Positions 1 through 4,956 of a stretch of DNA of 7,340 bases are shown here, one piece after another; the stretch's first letter is position 1, and each line of letters opens with the position of its first letter. Source of the DNA: Dehalococcoidia bacterium (GTDB lineage Bacteria; Chloroflexota; Dehalococcoidia; Dehalococcoidales; Fen-1064); NCBI GenBank assembly GCA_003153955.1, contig PMCB01000021.1, positions 16,124-23,463 on the forward strand, written 5' to 3'. The position numbers were made by a program, and so were the translations under genes. A model generated the notes under the pieces. It searched no databases and was not told where the DNA came from. It worked only from the letters and a program-made list of their open reading frames with translations.

Positions 1-425
1 TACTGTTGAATATACTGGCTCCCCCAGCAAATTAGACTATCCACGATAAAGACAATAAAAATCAGCGTGAGGATGTTCAAATTACCCTGCACACTGAAGA
101 CACGCAGAAAATACCTGATGATGAAATCCATGTCGGCGGCATTAGAGGTCTGCACGATATTAATAGCATCGGCGAACAGCAGCGGCATGAAAAGGGTGGT
201 CACCGTTGAGATAATCATCGCGATAACCGCGAAGAAAGCGCTGATCTTATATTTCTTGATGTAAGCGCCAAAACGGCCGACAACTTTCTGGTCGTAGACG
301 TGACCGAAGACGATATCATCGGACAGGTCAGAACTATGAGTCAAGCCGCTGCCCATGGGGCCGCCCGGAGGGCGCCCAAATAGGCCGCCGCCACCTACCA
401 TTCCCGGTCCTCCGCCGCCGTACAT
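1..425 (-). CDS. ABC exporter half-transporter, second subunit (partial, N-terminal 141 residues)
   Basis: The reading frame opens with ATG at 425-423, overlapping the TAA of the upstream half-transporter by one base (TAATG), and stays open to the window edge, so the C-terminal part is missing. Residues 3-27 are Gly/Pro-rich (MYGGGGPGMVGGGG at the start). A short linker follows, then two hydrophobic spans at about 61-83 and 116-135 with a soluble loop between them, the usual start of a type IV ABC exporter transmembrane domain (TM1-loop-TM2). An AAAGGA stretch inside the end of the upstream gene can act as ribosome binding site, and the stop/start overlap implies translational coupling. Because the upstream subunit has a degenerate catalytic site, this partner is expected to carry the canonical Walker B Glu and H-loop His, but that region lies outside the window. 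The operon context suggests a drug or lipid-like substrate; the sequence does not identify it. Confidence 0.9.
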   Translation of the reverse strand, partial: MYGGGGPGMVGGGGLFGRPPGGPMGSGLTHSSDLSDDIVFGHVYDQKVVGRFGAYIKKYKISAFFAVIAMIISTVTTLFMPLLFADAINIVQTSNAADMDFIIRYFLRVFSVQGNLNILTLIFIVFIVDSLICWGSQYIQQ

Positions 426-2221
426 TATCCTTTCACCTCGCTGCCGAGAGCTTCTTCCTGCGCACGCAATTGAAGCTCATATATTTGCCGATAAATCTGA
501 CTGTCTTTCAGTAACTGCAGATGAGTGCCGCGTTCGACGATTTTACCTTTATCCAGAACAAAAATCTGCTGGGCGTCTTTGACGGTTTGCAGCCTTTGAG
601 CAATAACGAAGGTCGTCCGCCCTTTCATTAATTCGCGCAGCGCCTGCTGAATCAGGAATTCTGTCTCGGTATCGACACTGGAAGTAGAATCATCCAGTAT
701 CAGGATACGGGGGTCGATCAATAATGTGCGCGCAATTGCCAGTCTTTGTTTTTGCCCGCCGGAAAGGGTAACACCGCGCTCACCTACCCAGGTGTCGTAA
801 CCCGCCGGCAGCGTGGTGATGAAATCGTGGAGGTGGGCTGTTTTGGAGGCGCTGATGATGTCTTCTTCCCCGGCATTAATCGCGCCGTAGGAGATATTGT
901 CCCGGATGGTACCAGTAAACATGAAAGCATCCTGCTGCACAATACCGATATGTCTTCGAAGAGAAGCCAGCGTCACATTTCTGATATCGATATCATCGAT
1001 GGTAATGCTGCCGGCCGTGACATCGTAAAACCGCGGAATGAGGTTAACCAGTGTCGTTTTGCCGCTGCCGGTCGCGCCCAACAAAGCAACCATTTCTCCG
1101 GATTTGGCTTCGATACTGATATCTTCCAGAATATTACCGGATGATTTTTGGGATTTGGCGCTTTCGTAACGAAAACTGACGTTACTGAATTTAATATCCC
1201 CTTTTATGCCGGATAGGACAATAGCATCCGGTTTTTCCTTAACCGCCGATTCGGTATCGAGAACTTCAAAAATACGTTTGCCGGAGGCGATGGCACGGGA
1301 GGTCATATTTATTTGCGGACCAATCATCCGGATGGGGGGTATGAGGAAACCGAGATAAAGGTAGAACTCAGTCAACTGACCGACATTGAGTTGGCCCTGG
1401 AGAACCAACCGTCCGCCGTAAAACAAAACCAGAGCGCTGGCGAGCGCGGTCAAGGCGTTGAACAAAGGCCCGCGGAAAGCTTGAATCCGGGCGGCGCGGA
1501 GCTGGGGTTCGTACAAAAGGGTTGTTTGTTCGTCGAATTTTTGCGACTCCAGTTTTTGCCGGGAGAACGCCTTGACGACTCTGACACCGGACAAATTTTC
1601 CTGAAGGTTGGTGTTCAGGGACGCCATACGCTGCTGAATCGTTGTCCATAACGGCAGCATCATGGTGCCGAATCTGACGGCGAAGAAGGCGATGAAGGGC
1701 AAGCAGGCAAAACTGATAAGCGTCAGCGACCAGTTCATCCGGAGCAGAATGACGGTAATGACAACGAAGGTTAACAGGAGGTTAACCAGACGGACGACAA
1801 TCATCGACAGGAAGAACCGGACTGCTTCAACATCCTGAGTGGCGCGGGACATAAGCTGCCCCGTTTGAGATTTATCGTGAAAAGCGAAGCTGAGGCGCTG
1901 GATCCGGTCGTATAAACCATTTCTGATGTCGTAGGCTACTTTTTGTCCGGCATATTCGGCGAAATAACTTTGCCCGAATGAAAATAAACCGCGCAGCAGA
2001 CTGAGGATGATGATGGCAATGCCGTAGAACACCAGCAATTTCATATCGCCGGTGACTTTTAAAGTGTCGGCGTTATAATGCAGAGCGTTATTGACCGCGT
2101 CCCCGATGAAGATAGGGACAATCATGGTAGCGGCCGTTAATGCCAGGAGACAAACGTATGTCAGGATGAGCCATTTCCAGTATTTTTTCAGGAGTATGAG
2201 TACCCGCCACAAAATCCGCAT
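425..2221 (-). CDS. ABC exporter half-transporter, degenerate-site subunit of a heterodimer
   Basis: 598 residues, the normal length for a fused TMD-NBD exporter subunit. About six membrane spans (roughly 17-39, 62-84, 138-160, 162-181, 256-275 and 282-302) precede a nucleotide-binding domain. Motifs seen: Walker A GATGSGKT (382-389), Q-loop VQQD (Q430), signature LSGGQ (486-490), Walker B ILILDD (506-511) and D-loop SSVD (514-517). The residue after the Walker B Asp is Asp511 rather than Glu, and the H-loop reads AQRL with Gln542 instead of His. In the family (TM287, BmrC, LmrC) this pair marks the subunit whose own ATP site is non-hydrolytic. The ATG at 2221 is the only start before an in-frame TAG at 2239-2237; an AGGA lies 13 nt upstream, a rather long spacing. 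The gene sits 73 bp after padR and overlaps the next subunit by 1 bp, so the three are very likely one operon. Probable role: ATP-driven export of hydrophobic or toxic compounds across the cytoplasmic membrane. Confidence 0.97.
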   Translation of the reverse strand: MRILWRVLILLKKYWKWLILTYVCLLALTAATMIVPIFIGDAVNNALHYNADTLKVTGDMKLLVFYGIAIIILSLLRGLFSFGQSYFAEYAGQKVAYDIRNGLYDRIQRLSFAFHDKSQTGQLMSRATQDVEAVRFFLSMIVVRLVNLLLTFVVITVILLRMNWSLTLISFACLPFIAFFAVRFGTMMLPLWTTIQQRMASLNTNLQENLSGVRVVKAFSRQKLESQKFDEQTTLLYEPQLRAARIQAFRGPLFNALTALASALVLFYGGRLVLQGQLNVGQLTEFYLYLGFLIPPIRMIGPQINMTSRAIASGKRIFEVLDTESAVKEKPDAIVLSGIKGDIKFSNVSFRYESAKSQKSSGNILEDISIEAKSGEMVALLGATGSGKTTLVNLIPRFYDVTAGSITIDDIDIRNVTLASLRRHIGIVQQDAFMFTGTIRDNISYGAINAGEEDIISASKTAHLHDFITTLPAGYDTWVGERGVTLSGGQKQRLAIARTLLIDPRILILDDSTSSVDTETEFLIQQALRELMKGRTTFVIAQRLQTVKDAQQIFVLDKGKIVERGTHLQLLKDSQIYRQIYELQLRAQEEALGSEVKG

Positions 2222-2294
2222 AGTTAAATCTAAATCCTAATTATTATCCGCAAAAATCCGCTAAGTTTTATTATTTGTCCGCTTTTGAATAAAG

Positions 2295-2651
2295 CTATTT
2301 TTCATCACCCAACAGCAGCATGATTATCTGCCGCGAACGTCTGAGCCGGTCCATGGCATATTTCAGATATTCCAGACCCTCTTCGGTGATATGATAAATT
2401 CTCCGGGCGGGGCCGCTCTCCTGGATATCCCAATTGGAGACCAGCAGCCCTTCCCCTTCCATTTTCCGGAGGATGGTGTAAATAATACCGCGGGGGGTAT
2501 CGATCTGAAATTTTTCTTTAAGAGACTGATAAATTTCTCCGCCGTGGATGGGTTTAACTTTGACCAGCTCAATGATGGCGATGCTTAAAATACCTTTAAG
2601 GAGCGGTTCGGTAGGAAAATTTATGCCTTGAGGCAAGTCGTCCGAAGACAT
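2295..2651 (-). CDS. PadR-family transcriptional regulator
   Basis: 118 residues when started at the ATG at 2651, which has an AGGAG (2659-2663) seven bases upstream. The frame stays open 29 codons further, but that extension covers the promoter and is unlike the family. Residues about 18-93 form the PadR winged helix: LLKGILSIAIIELV, then HGGEIYQSL, the recognition helix around 53-66 (PRGIIYTILRKMEG) and a beta-wing ending GPARRIYHITEEG (80-92). A short C-terminal helix (93-114) is the dimerisation arm, making this a compact subfamily-2-like PadR. These proteins are dimeric repressors released by small hydrophobic ligands or phenolic acids. The gene is first in an operon with a heterodimeric ABC exporter, as lmrR is beside lmrCD, so it probably represses this operon including itself. 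Confidence 0.95.
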   Translation of the reverse strand: MSSDDLPQGINFPTEPLLKGILSIAIIELVKVKPIHGGEIYQSLKEKFQIDTPRGIIYTILRKMEGEGLLVSNWDIQESGPARRIYHITEEGLEYLKYAMDRLRRSRQIIMLLLGDEK

Positions 2652-2684
2652 TAAATCACTCCTGAAAGATATATTTATGCCCCC

Positions 2685-2713
2685 AATATAACATACTATG
2701 GTATTTTCGTCAA
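2685..2713 (-). promoter_or_regulatory. sigma70-like promoter of the padR-ABC operon
   Basis: On the minus strand TTGACG (2713-2708) and TATATT (2690-2685) are separated by exactly 17 bases. Expected initiation is near 2678, giving an untranslated leader of about 27 nt that contains the AGGAG of padR. No other promoter of this quality is seen before the two exporter genes. Confidence 0.7.
2693..2704. promoter_or_regulatory. putative PadR operator inside the promoter spacer
   Basis: Read on the minus strand, ATACCATAGTAT is an inverted repeat with ATAC/GTAT arms; 10 of its 12 positions are symmetrical. It lies wholly inside the 17-base spacer between the -35 and -10 hexamers, so a dimer bound here would block RNA polymerase. 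PadR proteins typically bind AT-rich dyads next to their own promoters. Assignment to this regulator is inferred from position and symmetry. Confidence 0.45.
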
Positions 2714-2855
2714 CGCGTCGGCGGGCGATTGCTGCCATGCGATAAAAAGGAAAATGCCAATTGAAATCCCGATTTCAGTTCCCACTAGGGGAGAAAGAAC
2801 TGACCCTATGTTAATCTCCTCGCCCAGTACATTTTGATTGAATGTCAAAAGTATT

Positions 2856-2888
2856 TCACCTTCGAGCTCAAGGAGAGGACTAAGGTGA
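2856..2888. repeat. degenerate hairpin repeat (TCACCTT / AAGGTGA)
   Basis: Seven-base perfect arms at 2856-2862 and 2882-2888 enclose a 19-base loop containing CTCAAGGAGAGGAC. A GTGAGGGG tail overlaps the right arm. The composition matches the GC-rich repeat at 3504-3583, suggesting a decayed member of one dispersed family. Confidence 0.45.
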
Positions 2889-2973
2889 GGGGATATTGCA
2901 CACTTTACGCAGTAAATGTGTATGAATCGCTGTAGTTTATTAGTCCCTCATATTTTTTTCTAATTGAAATTTT

Positions 2974-2989
2974 CAGGAAACATTTCCTG
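2974..2989. repeat. short perfect hairpin (CAGGAAA / TTTCCTG)
   Basis: Seven-base arms separated only by CA. The flanks (AATT on both sides, some bases away) extend the symmetry imperfectly to roughly 30 bases. Because only two bases separate the arms, a DNA palindrome or protein site is as likely as an RNA hairpin. No gene is close enough to assign a role. Confidence 0.45.
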
Positions 2990-3124
2990 GAATTAATTAT
3001 GCGGCGCCCCTCGCGGTAAACAGAATGTGGAGATGCGATTTGGGGTTTTGGCCCAAAGTGAGATGACTTTGCCGAATCGGAGAGTGAAATTCCCTGCGGT
3101 GCCTCTGGTGTAAATCCCGCTGTA

Positions 3125-3145
3125 TCTCCCTTTACAAAAGGGAGA
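3125..3145. repeat. perfect hairpin repeat (TCTCCCTTT / AAAGGGAGA)
   Basis: Nine-base perfect arms with an ACA loop. The surrounding sequence (about 3110-3190) reads like the CCCTTT...AAAGGG type of dispersed non-coding repeat. It lies inside a 64-codon open frame on the minus strand that is probably only a translation of the repeat. Confidence 0.55.
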
Positions 3146-3204
3146 AAATCCTGTTTTGAGAGATGGGAGAGATGCCCCTTTCGGCATTTTTGGCAGTGAA
3201 TTTC

Positions 3205-3237
3205 AATAATTCATTGCGACAAACTCAATGAATTATT
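3205..3237. repeat. AT-rich perfect inverted repeat, terminator-like on the plus strand
   Basis: AATAATTCATTG (3205-3216) and CAATGAATTATT (3226-3237) are exact reverse complements of 12 bases with a 9-base loop. On the plus strand the stem runs into TTATTTTC, a weak U tract; on the minus strand no U run follows. The stop codon of the small minus-strand ORF (3213-3211) lies in this stem. It could be a terminator, the end of a mobile repeat or a binding site. Confidence 0.5.
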
Positions 3238-3405
3238 TTCGACTGCGGTCTTCCGTATTAACCCTTTACTGGGCGCTTTTAGGACCGATTCTGACGGACA
3301 TTTACCGTTCGGTTTGGTGTAGCCATAACACATGGGAGACTCCAGGTTTCCCATATTGACCCCGGCGGCCAGAATATGACGGAGCGTTTCTCGTATCTCG
3401 CACAA
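3211..3405 (-). CDS. doubtful small ORF, unknown function
   Basis: 64 codons from a TTG at 3405 to a TGA at 3213-3211; I do not recognise it. The first part (CEIRETLRHILAAGV) could form an amphipathic helix. The middle contains two cysteines nine residues apart in MCYGYTKPNGKC, then a basic Ser/Lys-rich tail. The TTG has no Shine-Dalgarno sequence. An internal ATG at 3333 has GGAG six bases upstream and would give a 40-residue product starting MCYGYTKPNGKC. Consensus-like hexamers lie upstream (3417-3447) and a strong hairpin covers the stop. It may be a real small protein, a remnant of a longer gene or a chance frame in a small transcript. Confidence 0.3.
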   Translation of the reverse strand: MCEIRETLRHILAAGVNMGNLESPMCYGYTKPNGKCPSESVLKAPSKGLIRKTAVENNSLSLSQ

Positions 3406-3416
3406 ACGATAATGCT

Positions 3417-3447
3417 ATTATATGACGGGTTATTCGAGAGCTGTCAA
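3417..3447 (-). promoter_or_regulatory. possible promoter for the small minus-strand ORF or RNA
   Basis: Minus-strand TTGACA (3447-3442) and TATAAT (3422-3417) both match consensus, but the spacer is 19 bases, longer than ideal. Initiation would fall near 3410, almost at the TTG of the small ORF, so translation from the internal ATG at 3333 or a non-coding transcript fits better. Confidence 0.4.
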
Positions 3448-3503
3448 GGGGATTTTGTCACCTCTTTTGCGACCTATCAGCAAACAGCTATCAGTTTTGT
3501 TGT

Positions 3504-3583
3504 ACACCCGCACCCTAGCCCTCTCCCCTCAATGGCGAGGGGACTAACGGGTAGGACGGGTCCAGGAGGGCGAGAGGGGTGAG
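3504..3583. repeat. GC-rich REP/MITE-like repeat with nested hairpins
   Basis: CCCTCTC (3519-3525) pairs with GAGAGGG (3572-3578), and inside it CCCCTC (3525-3530) pairs with GAGGGG (3537-3542) around an AATGGC loop. CACCC at 3511 and GGGTG at 3577-3581 extend the outer symmetry. The CACCCTAGCCCTCTCCCCTC composition is typical of non-coding dispersed repeats found in many bacterial genomes. It has no coding capacity. Confidence 0.6.
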
Positions 3584-3616
3584 ATGCGAAAATGGAAGCT
3601 TCCTCCCGTGTCAGTT

Positions 3617-3639
3617 CTTTCTCCCCTCGTGGGAGAAAG
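3617..3639. repeat. perfect hairpin repeat (CTTTCTCCC / GGGAGAAAG)
   Basis: Nine-base perfect arms around a CTCGT loop, followed by a TAGATAGAGGGGG tail. The arm core TCTCCC/GGGAGA is shared with the hairpin at 3125-3145, and the tail resembles the other GC-rich repeats here, so they probably belong to related families. Confidence 0.6.
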
Positions 3640-3659
3640 CTAGATAGAGGGGGTTACAG

Positions 3660-3690
3660 AGACTGGATTCCTGCCTACGCAGGAATGACA
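3660..3690. repeat. dispersed palindromic repeat (ATTCCTGC-CTAC-GCAGGAAT)
   Basis: Perfect eight-base arms at 3667-3674 and 3679-3686 with a CTAC loop, in the context CTGGATTCCTGCCTACG...AATGACA. This closely resembles the widespread ATTCCCGCCTACGCGGGAAT-type intergenic repeat of many bacteria (the Neisseria dRS3 core is of this kind). It is probably a non-autonomous or recombination-prone element. Confidence 0.6.
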
Positions 3691-3739
3691 ATGGGACTTT
3701 TGGAATTTAGCGCTTATTCCCGTTGCTGCGTCCTGACGC

Positions 3740-3768
3740 TTTACAATTCCCGCCTGGCGGGTTACAAT
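3740..3768 (+). promoter_or_regulatory. putative promoter and operator of the K+ channel gene
   Basis: TTTACA (3740-3745) and TACAAT (3763-3768) are spaced by 17 bases. The spacer contains a perfect GC palindrome, CCCGCC-T-GGCGGG (3749-3761), and direct repeats TTACAATTCC / TTACAATCC flank it. Initiation near 3775 would leave a leader of about 30 nt. The palindrome may be an operator, but as repeats are dense just upstream it could instead be part of a dispersed element. Confidence 0.4.
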
Positions 3769-3805
3769 CCAGCATAGAAAAGTTGGATAGTGAGGCAGGC
3801 CGGCG

Positions 3806-4795
3806 ATGAGTAAACGAAAGCGATTTATATTAATTGCGCTGGCGATTTTGGCCATCATCATGATCGGCACGGCGGGTTATATGATCATCGAAGGATGGTC
3901 ATTTTCAGATGCTTTCTTTATGGCGGTGATTACGCTGAGCACCGTCGGCTTTTCCGAAGTGCATCCATTATCCGAAGGGGGCCGGTATTTCACGATATTT
4001 CTAATTCTGGGCGGCACAGGTACGATGTTATACGCGGCTACCGCGATCGTGCAATACCTGCTGGAAGGCAATTTGCAAAATATCCTGGGGAGGCGTCACA
4101 TGAAAACCGAAATAGCGAAACTGAAGGGACACACGATTTTATGCGGTTACGGAAAGGTGGGGAAAGAAGTCGCGCACGTTTTTAAGGATGAAAAAACACC
4201 GTTTGTGGTGATTGAATCCGATGAAAAGGCCTGCGCCAAAGCTAACTCCGACGGCTTTTTGTGTTTGAATATGAATGCCGCCAATGATGAAGCTTTAAAA
4301 GAAGCCGGAATCATGAATGCGAAGTCTTTGGTGGCAGCTTTAGGCAGCGACGCGGATAACCTTTATGTGACGCTGTCTGCGAAAAGCCTGAGACCGGATA
4401 TTTTCGTGGTAGCGCGCATCGATGCTGAGGAATCAGAGGCGAAACTGAAAAGAGCAGGGGCCGACCGCACGATGTCACCTTACGGCATCGGGGGGCGGCG
4501 CCTGGCGATGATGACGCTGAAGCCGTTGGTGGTTGATTTTATCGATACGACGATGGACCGACAGGGACATGAATTTACGCTGGAAGACGTGAACATCGCG
4601 AAGGGTTCGTCGATGGACGGCATTACAGTAAAAGAAAGCCTGCGGCGAATTGACGGTGCGCACATACTGGCGATAAAGAAAAAGAATGGACATTTAATAG
4701 CAAATCCACCGCCGGAAACAATGCTCGAAGCAGGGGATGAACTGGTATTAATGGGGACGCGGGAGCAGTTGAAAGGGCTGGAAAACTTTACATAA
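3806..4795 (+). CDS. two-TM potassium channel with cytoplasmic RCK (TrkA-N/TrkA-C) domains
   Basis: 329 residues, the length and order of an MthK-like channel. TM1 spans about 7-28, a pore helix about 31-43, the filter is TLSTVGFSE (43-51) and TM2 about 61-83. The RCK N-lobe starts near 107: HTILCGYGKVG carries the nucleotide-binding GYGKVG (114-119), with an acidic residue at the end of strand 2 (E137 in VVIESDE). A TrkA-C lobe occupies about 251-327. Four subunits would make the pore; RCK rings gate it in response to ligands such as Ca2+ or nucleotides, here not predictable. The filter has Ser50 where canonical channels have Gly (TVGYG), and Phe replaces Tyr. The ATG at 3806 has a weak GAGG ten bases upstream. 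A second in-frame ATG at 4100 (Met99) has a far better ribosome binding site. The gene stands alone, 48 bp before a tRNA gene. Confidence 0.93.
   Translation: MSKRKRFILIALAILAIIMIGTAGYMIIEGWSFSDAFFMAVITLSTVGFSEVHPLSEGGRYFTIFLILGGTGTMLYAATAIVQYLLEGNLQNILGRRHMKTEIAKLKGHTILCGYGKVGKEVAHVFKDEKTPFVVIESDEKACAKANSDGFLCLNMNAANDEALKEAGIMNAKSLVAALGSDADNLYVTLSAKSLRPDIFVVARIDAEESEAKLKRAGADRTMSPYGIGGRRLAMMTLKPLVVDFIDTTMDRQGHEFTLEDVNIAKGSSMDGITVKESLRRIDGAHILAIKKKNGHLIANPPPETMLEAGDELVLMGTREQLKGLENFT
4087..4102 (+). promoter_or_regulatory. internal ribosome binding site and start codon for a free RCK subunit
   Basis: GGGGAGG (4087-4093) lies six bases before an in-frame ATG (4100-4102) that is codon 99 of the channel gene, exactly between TM2 and the RCK domain. 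A product started here would be a soluble 231-residue RCK protein. MthK of Methanothermobacter makes such a fragment from an internal Met107. The sequence signal is stronger than that of the full-length start. Confidence 0.6.
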
Positions 4796-4804
4796 TACCA
4801 TCAA

Positions 4805-4834
4805 TTGACCAATTTGCAGAAGTAAAGCTATAAT
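4805..4834 (+). promoter_or_regulatory. promoter of the tRNA gene
   Basis: TTGACC (4805-4810) and a consensus TATAAT (4829-4834) are separated by 18 bases and end nine bases before the mature tRNA 5' end. It overlaps only the short gap after the channel gene. With no clear terminator after the tRNA, it may also transcribe the integrase. Confidence 0.65.
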
Positions 4835-4843
4835 GAATTTTGC

Positions 4844-4923
<80 letters not shown>

Positions 4924-4956
4924 GATGTTTCCTCCGAAGACTTTCAAATTCATGAA

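Larger units (their letters stand above)
2739..3739. other. long intergenic region rich in hairpin repeats
   Basis: About 1 kb without a convincing long gene. It holds at least seven inverted repeats (annotated separately), several sharing the CCCTC/GAGGG-type composition of dispersed REP/MITE-like elements. Short open frames here (for example 2993-3187 on minus and 3376-3582 or 3592-3777 on plus) translate the repeats themselves and lack family resemblance. The one small frame with some regulatory support is 3211-3405 on the minus strand. Confidence 0.7.

Noticed and set aside
746..1651. Plus-strand open frames inside the ABC exporter gene (746-1144, 1313-1651) and the minus-strand frame 1368-1649
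   Set aside because: They lie in other frames of a strongly conserved gene and show no family features.
2652..2738. 29-residue N-terminal extension of PadR
   Set aside because: It covers the promoter and leader; the ATG at 2651 has a well-placed AGGAG and gives the usual family length.
2993..3187. 64-codon minus-strand frame (begins MPKGASLPSLKTGFSP)
   Set aside because: It translates hairpin repeat sequence, has no ribosome binding site and resembles spurious proteins predicted from dispersed repeats.
3504..3690. Possible CRISPR array among the intergenic repeats
   Set aside because: The repeats are different hairpins with irregular spacing, not one direct repeat with uniform spacers, and no cas gene is near.
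3592..3870. Short frames at 3592-3777 (plus) and 3640-3870 (minus)
   Set aside because: They consist of repeat DNA and the start of the channel gene read in the wrong frame; neither shows a domain.
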